Assembly (NCBI GenBank): GCA_019246455.1
Contig: JAFAQJ010000091.1
Span: forward strand, 1 to 10,728
Direction: 5' to 3'
From: Pseudolabrys sp.
GTDB lineage: Bacteria > Pseudomonadota > Alphaproteobacteria > Rhizobiales > Xanthobacteraceae
DNA length: 10,728 nt
In this document: positions 6,695-10,728 of the stretch, piece by piece
How the letters are laid out: each line of letters opens with the position of its first letter
How positions within the stretch are numbered: the stretch's first letter is position 1
Program-made: the position numbers and the translations under genes
The notes under the pieces: generated by a model
Seen by the model: the letters and a program-made list of their open reading frames with translations, nothing else
What the model was told of the DNA's origin: nothing
Database searches by the model: none

Positions 6695-7867
6695 GTGGAG
6701 GCGCACACCCAACGCCGCAAAAAAGTCCAGGCGCCAGAACCACGCTCACGGCTGGCGCAGGAGGATCGGATAAGCGGCAAGCCAACAAGCGGAGGCTTTG
6801 GTCTTGCCCTGAGTGACCCCAAGCCGCTGCCCGAAGTTGCGCAATTATGGCGGACGGTGGCGCAGGCGGCGACCATCGGCATCTTCGTCATTCTCACGAT
6901 CGCGGCGCTGAGCCTGGCGCGGCAGGTGTTGTTGCCGGCCGCGGCCGCGACTGTCATCGGGCTTATGCTGGGGCCGCTCTCGAACCGTGCCGACCGGCTC
7001 GGTATTCCATCACTCATTTCGGCGATCGCGTTATGGCTTCTTGTGATCGCCGTATTTTATGGCGTAATCGCCTTGCTGGCGTCGCCGATCGTCGAATGGA
7101 TCGGAAAAGCTCCGGAGATCACAAACAACATCAAGGAGAAATTGCACGTGCTCGATCGTCCCATGGCGATGATCGGCGACATCCGCCATGCCTTGCTGGG
7201 CGACAAGGCTAAAGCTCCAGGCGTCGGCTTTGACATCGCGCAGATCATACAGCCGGCGGTCCTTTTGGTCACGCCGGCAATCGGGCAGGTGGTGATCTTC
7301 CTTGGCACGCTGTTCTTTTTTCTCGCCGGGCGCCATCAACTGCGCCATGTGCTGATTGCATTCTTCGATGCGCGAGAATCGCGATTGCGCATGCTCAAGA
7401 TCATGAATGATACGCAACGCAACCTGACGAGTTATTTGAGTGTCGTGGCGGTCATCAACTTTGTCGTCGGTCTTGCCGCAGGCGCGGTCGCGCTCATTGT
7501 CGGCCTGCCGAATCCGGTCGCCTGGAGCGTTGTCGGCTTTATTCTGAACTTCGTGCCGTATGTCGGCCCCCTGTTGATGGAATTGATCTTGCTCGGTGTC
7601 GGGCTGGTGACATTCCCGTCATTGACGCACGCATTGCTGGCGCCGCTGCTTTATCTCGGGTTCACCACGCTCGAAGGACATTTCGTCACACCCAGCATCA
7701 TGGGGCGGCGTCTGACCCTCAATCCGCTCACCGTGTTTCTGTCGCTGGTGTTCTGGACCTGGCTCTGGGGTCCGGTCGGCGCATTTCTCGCGGTGCCAAT
7801 CCTGATTTTTGCGCTCGTCGTGGTGAGCCATCTGTTCCCAAAAGAAGAGCCGACGCTGCCATCCTGA
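6695..7867 (+). CDS. AI-2E family (TqsA/PerM-type) inner-membrane transporter
   Basis: A polytopic membrane protein of 390 residues in the family named after the autoinducer-2 exporter TqsA. Other members include PerM and sodium/proton antiporter-like proteins, so the substrate is open. About 50 polar N-terminal residues are followed by hydrophobic segments near 55-92, 106-130, 188-211, 247-270, 275-308, 311-325 and 346-380. Family signatures are FILNFVPYVGP (282-292), EGHFVTPSIMGRRLTLNPL (327-345) and GPVGAFLAVP (359-368). The start is GTG at 6695 with GAGG at 6685-6688, 6 bases upstream. The first in-frame ATG is codon 91, inside the membrane domain, so a non-ATG start is needed. A DedA-family gene follows after 65 bp on the same strand and may be co-transcribed. 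AI-2 transport should not be assumed. Confidence 0.87.
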   Translation: MEAHTQRRKKVQAPEPRSRLAQEDRISGKPTSGGFGLALSDPKPLPEVAQLWRTVAQAATIGIFVILTIAALSLARQVLLPAAAATVIGLMLGPLSNRADRLGIPSLISAIALWLLVIAVFYGVIALLASPIVEWIGKAPEITNNIKEKLHVLDRPMAMIGDIRHALLGDKAKAPGVGFDIAQIIQPAVLLVTPAIGQVVIFLGTLFFFLAGRHQLRHVLIAFFDARESRLRMLKIMNDTQRNLTSYLSVVAVINFVVGLAAGAVALIVGLPNPVAWSVVGFILNFVPYVGPLLMELILLGVGLVTFPSLTHALLAPLLYLGFTTLEGHFVTPSIMGRRLTLNPLTVFLSLVFWTWLWGPVGAFLAVPILIFALVVVSHLFPKEEPTLPS

Positions 7868-7932
7868 TCGGGGCGCACTGGCGCCTGCGCGCCTGCCACG
7901 CTAGACAGACCGTTGCTTCGGCCGGGGGGACC

Positions 7933-8451
7933 ATGACGCTTGAAGAGATCGCCAACGAGGTCGTTGGCTTCGTGCAGCGCAACGAAACGTGGGCAATCCC
8001 TGTGGTGTTGGCGCTCGCTTTTGGTGAATCGCTTGCGTTCATCTCGTTGCTACTGCCGGCGACGGTTGCCTTGTTCGGGATCGGCGGGTTGATTGCCGCA
8101 AGCGGCATTTCGTTTATTCCAATTTTCATCGCAGGCGCGGTCGGTGCCGCGCTCGGCGACTGGCTGTCATTTTGGTTCGGAGTGACGTTCAAGGAACCGA
8201 TCGCCAAAGTGTGGCCGCTGTCGCGCTATCCCAAGCTGGTGCCGCGCGGCCACGCCTTCGTGGAGAAATACGGCATCTACGCAATCTTTCTCGGTCGTTT
8301 CTTCGGGCCATTGCGTGCGTCGGTGCCGCTTGCTGCGGGCATTCTCGACATGCCGTTCTGGCCGTTTCAACTCGCCAATGTCACGTCGGCGCTGGTGTGG
8401 TCGGCGGGACTTCTCGGCGGCGGTTATCTCGGCATCAAGGCGCTGATGTAA
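7933..8451 (+). CDS. DedA family inner-membrane protein (SNARE-associated/VTT domain)
   Basis: A 172-residue integral membrane protein of the DedA family. Family members support membrane energetics, envelope integrity and, in some cases, undecaprenyl-phosphate recycling. Visible motifs are FGESLAF with Glu32, GAALGDWLSFWFG (71-83), and GRFFGPLRASVPLAAG (121-136) with Arg122 and Arg128, whose 6-residue spacing matches the essential arginines reported for E. coli YqjA. The family's usual P-G-D after the first helix is P-A-T here (42-44), so an acidic residue important in YqjA (Asp51) is absent. The protein is shorter than YqjA (about 220 residues). The start at 7933 follows a G-rich stretch (7924-7930) that can act as Shine-Dalgarno. 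It ends at a strong hairpin and may share a transcript with the AI-2E-family gene upstream. Confidence 0.88.
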   Translation: MTLEEIANEVVGFVQRNETWAIPVVLALAFGESLAFISLLLPATVALFGIGGLIAASGISFIPIFIAGAVGAALGDWLSFWFGVTFKEPIAKVWPLSRYPKLVPRGHAFVEKYGIYAIFLGRFFGPLRASVPLAAGILDMPFWPFQLANVTSALVWSAGLLGGGYLGIKALM

Positions 8452-8452
8452 A

Positions 8453-8482
8453 AAGGCTCTGCCCGTCGGCGGGCAGAGCCTT
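8453..8482 (-). terminator. Intrinsic terminator between dedA-family and DUF336 genes
   Basis: A perfect 13-bp stem, AAGGCTCTGCCCG (8453-8465) with its reverse complement (8470-8482), has a TCGG tetraloop. On the minus strand the stem runs into five Ts, the classic form, so it should end the DUF336 gene transcript. On the plus strand it starts right after the DedA-family stop codon but is followed only by TTC at its foot, so it would act more weakly there. Confidence 0.85.
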
Positions 8483-8497
8483 CATCGCAATCCGGGA

Positions 8498-9034
8498 TTA
8501 CTTAACGGCCGCGACGCCGGCGAGCGACATGACGTTGTCCTGCGATCCGGTGCCACCGGAGACGCCAATTGCGCCGACAATCTTGCCGCCAATCACGATG
8601 GGGTTGCCGCCGCGCGAGGCAATCACATCCTCGAGCGTCAGGAGATACGTGAAGTAATTTCCGCGGCCCAGACCTTGCTCGAAAGCGAGGGTTGGGCGGC
8701 GATAACGCGCCGACGCACGCGCTTTATGCTGCGAAATATTCACGGATCCATTCTGGCAGTTGTCTTGCTTCTCGAAATAGACGAGATCGCCCGCCGGATT
8801 GACGATGGCGACGCAGAAGATGCCCCAGTTGCGTTTTTTGGCTTCGTCGAGCGCCGCCGTGGCGACTTTCTTGGCGGTTTCGAGATTGATCGGCTCGCCG
8901 TAAGGCATGGCATTCGCGGCTTCCGGCACCGCATCATTCGGATTTTCGGACGGAGCCGGCGCTTGCGCGAACGCGCCGGTGCTCACCAGCATCGCGACGC
9001 CGGCGACGCACGCCAGTTTTTTCAAATCACGCAT
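8498..9034 (-). CDS. Exported GlcG/HbpS-like (DUF336) protein, putative heme-binding
   Basis: A 178-residue periplasmic or secreted protein. Residues 1-23 form a signal peptide (RDLKK, a hydrophobic core, then AFA before Gln24). A Pro/Glu/Ala-rich linker follows, and then the DUF336 domain from about residue 47 to the end. Family features are LETAKKVATAALDEAKKR, the strand ending VNPAGDLVYFEKQD, and the Gly-rich C-terminal stretch with GGNPIVIGGKIVGAIGVSG, then GSQDN and AGVAAV. Some relatives (HbpS of Streptomyces) bind heme and others (GlcG) sit in glycolate operons. No glycolate genes are visible, so the ligand is unknown. The frame stays open for another 71 codons upstream, but GGAGG (9044-9048) is 9 bases before ATG 9034 and the signal peptide begins there, which fixes the start. 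It is divergent from the MBL-fold gene and ends at the hairpin at 8453-8482. Confidence 0.87.
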   Translation of the reverse strand: MRDLKKLACVAGVAMLVSTGAFAQAPAPSENPNDAVPEAANAMPYGEPINLETAKKVATAALDEAKKRNWGIFCVAIVNPAGDLVYFEKQDNCQNGSVNISQHKARASARYRRPTLAFEQGLGRGNYFTYLLTLEDVIASRGGNPIVIGGKIVGAIGVSGGTGSQDNVMSLAGVAAVK

Positions 9035-9043
9035 TTTGGTATT

Positions 9044-9048
9044 CCTCC
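9044..9048 (-). promoter_or_regulatory. Shine-Dalgarno that sets the start of the DUF336 gene
   Basis: GGAGG on the minus strand lies 9 bases upstream of ATG 9034. It selects this start over the open frame that continues to 9247. Confidence 0.75.
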
Positions 9049-9268
9049 CTCGGGATATGTTTGCCCCGACATTCGCGGCCGGGTTGGTCTGCAGACACAA
9101 GAAGTTTATCCTAAGCTCCTTGCCACGCCTACGGGCGCTCTCAAACTGTTGCCGGGAATAACCTAAAGGCCGAGGTGTTGATGCGCGCAGAGCTACCTTT
9201 TTGCCGCAGTGCATTACAAGGGTAACGGTAAGCCCAATTTTCAGCACGCCAAAACGGGAGAGCGAAAC

Positions 9269-10261
9269 ATGATCGAGCTTTCACGCCGCCATCTGATGAC
9301 CGGAGCCGCGACGTTAGGAGCGGCATCGACTCTTGGCATTGCGCCATCTGCATTCGCAGCCGCGCCGCCGGTCGGCAAGCAGAATGCGAGCTGGTATCGC
9401 TACAAAGTCGGTGATTTCGAGGTGACGGCCGTGGCCGATGGCGTCACCAATGCGCCGCTGATCGACAACTATGTCGTCAATGCCTCGAAGGCGGACGTCA
9501 ACGCGGCGCTCGAAGCCGATTTCCTACCAAAAGACCGTGCGCTGCAATCCTACACGCCGGTCGTGGTCAACACCGGTTCGAAACTGGTTGCGATCGATAC
9601 CGGACTCGGCATGGGCATGTTCGAGCAGAGCAAAGGTGCGGTGGGCAACTACCACAACAATCTTCAGGCGGCGGGCATCGATCGCAATGCGGTTGATGTC
9701 GTCATCATCTCTCATTTCCACGGTGATCACATCAATGGCCTCGTAGCGCCCGACAACAAGCTTGCGTTCCCGAACGCGGAGATCATGGTGCCGGAAGCGG
9801 AGTGGGCATTCTGGTCCGACGAAAGCAATACGCCGAAGCTTCCTGAAATCGCCCGCGGCCAGATGGGTAACGTCAAGCGTGTATTCGGCGTGGTCGGCAG
9901 CAAAGTGACGAAATATCAACCTGGCAAGGAATTGGTGCCCGGCATCACTGCGATCGAAACTCGCGGCCACACGCCTGGACACTGCTCGCATCTGATCACA
10001 TCGGGAAGCGGCAAGCTTCTAGTGCAGGCTGATGTCATGGCGGGCATGGCCTCGATCTACGCGCGCTATCCAGAATGGCAGTTCGTGTTCGATACGGAAA
10101 AAGAGATTGCGGTGCAGACCCGCCGGAAGATTTACGACATGGCGGCGGCTGACAAGATTCCGATCCAGGGCTTCCATTTCTACTTCCCGTCGGTCTGCTA
10201 TGTGCAGAAAACGGCAAGTGGCTATGGCCTGGTGCCCGCGCCCTGGGCGACCTCGATCTAA
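9269..10261 (+). CDS. Metallo-beta-lactamase-fold hydrolase, methyl parathion hydrolase-like, with probable Tat signal
   Basis: A 330-residue dizinc hydrolase, probably periplasmic. The N-terminus has SRRHLM (5-10) followed by a mildly hydrophobic Ala/Gly-rich stretch and SAFAA near 27-31, fitting a twin-arginine signal. Zinc-site residues are HFHGDH (His149, His151, Asp153, His154), His238 in GHTPGH, Asp255 in VQADV and His303 in GFHF. This set and its spacing match methyl parathion hydrolase as I remember it, as do the length, the segment WYRYKVGDFEVTAVADG (42-58) and the ending FP...GYGLVPAPW. Family members hydrolyse organophosphates, lactones or esters, and the native substrate here is unknown. 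The start at 9269 has GGGAGAG 6 bases upstream. A GTG at 9209 in frame would add 20 residues before the Tat motif and lacks a Shine-Dalgarno. The gene ends in a hairpin terminator and is divergent from the DUF336 gene. Confidence 0.88.
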   Translation: MIELSRRHLMTGAATLGAASTLGIAPSAFAAAPPVGKQNASWYRYKVGDFEVTAVADGVTNAPLIDNYVVNASKADVNAALEADFLPKDRALQSYTPVVVNTGSKLVAIDTGLGMGMFEQSKGAVGNYHNNLQAAGIDRNAVDVVIISHFHGDHINGLVAPDNKLAFPNAEIMVPEAEWAFWSDESNTPKLPEIARGQMGNVKRVFGVVGSKVTKYQPGKELVPGITAIETRGHTPGHCSHLITSGSGKLLVQADVMAGMASIYARYPEWQFVFDTEKEIAVQTRRKIYDMAAADKIPIQGFHFYFPSVCYVQKTASGYGLVPAPWATSI

Positions 10262-10286
10262 AACCATCCATTCCTGATAGAGACCG

Positions 10287-10310
10287 GAGGCCGCCTGCCG
10301 GCGGCCTCTT
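10287..10310 (+). terminator. Hairpin terminator after the MBL-fold hydrolase gene
   Basis: GAGGCCGCC (10287-10295), loop TGCC and GGCGGCCTC (10300-10308) form a perfect 9-bp GC-rich stem 25 bases after the stop codon. It is followed by TTGCATTT, a short and interrupted T-run. Confidence 0.75.
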
Positions 10311-10527
10311 GCATTTGGACTGATGCCGGCCTATGTGAACGCGCCATGATGAACGCTTTCGCACCTTCGTTTTTTCGCCGTCGCCGTAGCACCGCGGCAC
10401 GGACGCGTTCGCGCGCGTAAATTTCCCGTGTCGCCGGATCAAGCCGCGGCACATTCATTCCCCAGACATCATCGTGCTGTTGGTCTTGCTCCGGTGGTCC
10501 GTTAAGACACTGAGTGAGGATTGAATC

Positions 10528-10728
10528 ATGGCCAGCAAAGCGAAAGTCGGCGTTCTCGGCGCATCGGGTTACACGGGTTCGGAATTGGTGCGGCTGTTGC
10601 TGCGTCATCCGCGCGCGGAGATCGTGTTGCTCACGGCCGACCGCAGCGCGGGCAAAGAGATGCGGGAGGTGTTCCCGCAGTTCTCGCCGTTTGCGCTGCC
10701 GAAACTCGTTGCGATCGATAGCATCGAC
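10528..10728 (+). CDS. argC: N-acetyl-gamma-glutamyl-phosphate reductase (5' part only)
   Basis: The first 67 codons of ArgC, the NADPH-dependent enzyme that reduces N-acetylglutamyl-5-phosphate to the semialdehyde in arginine biosynthesis (cytoplasmic). Visible are KVGVLGASGYTGSELVRLL (5-23), which contains the GxxGxxG dinucleotide-binding loop, then LLTADRSAGKEM and FPQFSPF, all typical of the long ArgC type found in alphaproteobacteria. The catalytic cysteine lies beyond the right edge. ATG at 10528 has GAGGA (10516-10520), 7 bases upstream. The 217 bp between the preceding terminator and this start hold no convincing gene. No ARG-type operator or clear promoter was recognised. Confidence 0.93.
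   Translation, partial: MASKAKVGVLGASGYTGSELVRLLLRHPRAEIVLLTADRSAGKEMREVFPQFSPFALPKLVAIDSID

Noticed and set aside
7880..7893. Short hairpin GGCGC-CTGC-GCGCC between the AI-2E and DedA genes
   Set aside because: The stem is only five pairs and has no T-run, so it is not a convincing terminator. The two genes may still be co-transcribed.
9214..9225. TTAC-AAGG-GTAA palindrome upstream of the MBL gene
   Set aside because: It is four-base arms only, which occur often by chance, and no matching second site was seen.
9035..9247. Extension of the DUF336 frame upstream to 9247 (71 extra codons)
   Set aside because: The strong GGAGG and the signal peptide place the start at 9034. The extension is rich in Arg, has no family similarity and runs through the promoter region.
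10258..10458. Minus-strand open frame of 66 codons (MNVPRLDPATREIYARERVR...), a possible small basic protein between the MBL gene and argC
   Set aside because: Its 3' end overlaps both the MBL stop codon and the hairpin terminator. The G-run before its ATG is only one base away, and third-position GC is not clearly coding-like. I do not recognise the protein. Homologues in other genomes would change this view.
10480..10507. Possible argC promoter TTGGTC-N16-TTAAGA
   Set aside because: The -10 match is poor (two of six bases), and no supporting signal was found.
1..10728. CRISPR arrays, tRNA/rRNA genes, insertion sequences, integrases, toxin-antitoxin or phage defence genes
   Set aside because: No repeat-spacer pattern, cloverleaf, transposase motif or defence-type domain was seen on either strand. 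All long frames are explained by ordinary families.

Overview
The window is GC-rich bacterial DNA, about 60% GC by eye. It looks chromosomal and comes from an alphaproteobacterium, probably of the order Hyphomicrobiales (Bradyrhizobium/Xanthobacteraceae-like). Three things suggest this: the character of the ParE and ArgC proteins, the number of exported solute-binding and Tat-type proteins, and one intergenic element (4396-4438) that resembles a palindromic repeat I remember as common in that order. The genus call is from memory of family sequences, not from a search.

Layout: (1) 1-1255, minus: a DEAD-box RNA helicase of the RhlE type, running off the left edge. (2) 1450-4380, plus: an alpha/beta hydrolase, 4-hydroxybenzoate 3-monooxygenase (pobA) and a tripartite-tricarboxylate-type (Bug/TctC) periplasmic binding protein, read here as a small aromatic-acid cassette. 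A perfect inverted repeat lies in the divergent region before it. (3) 4447-6513, minus: parE, topoisomerase IV subunit B, convergent with the cassette. (4) 6695-8451, plus: an AI-2E-family membrane protein and a DedA-family membrane protein. (5) 8498-9034, minus: an exported GlcG/HbpS-like (DUF336) protein, separated from dedA by a strong hairpin terminator. (6) 9269-10261, plus: a probably Tat-exported metallo-beta-lactamase-fold hydrolase resembling methyl parathion hydrolase. (7) 10528-10728, plus: the first 67 codons of argC (arginine biosynthesis).

How the genes may work together: the hydrolase and pobA are translationally coupled (pobA starts with GTG on the base after the hydrolase stop, and its Shine-Dalgarno lies in the last hydrolase codons). 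The binding protein follows after 81 bp. A plausible scheme is periplasmic capture of an aromatic acid or ester, possible de-esterification in the cytoplasm, and ring hydroxylation of 4-hydroxybenzoate to protocatechuate. No pca ring-cleavage genes, no pobR-type regulator and no TctA/TctB transporter subunits are visible. The other genes are housekeeping (helicase, parE, argC) or membrane and envelope functions that look unrelated to one another.

No CRISPR array, tRNA, rRNA, transposase or phage gene was seen, and no gene-free stretch exceeds 300 bases. I found no convincing new multi-gene system. The points most worth a second look are the inverted repeat before the pobA cassette, active-site and cofactor-site substitutions in PobA, a DedA protein lacking one of the family's usual acidic residues, and the MPH-like exported hydrolase.
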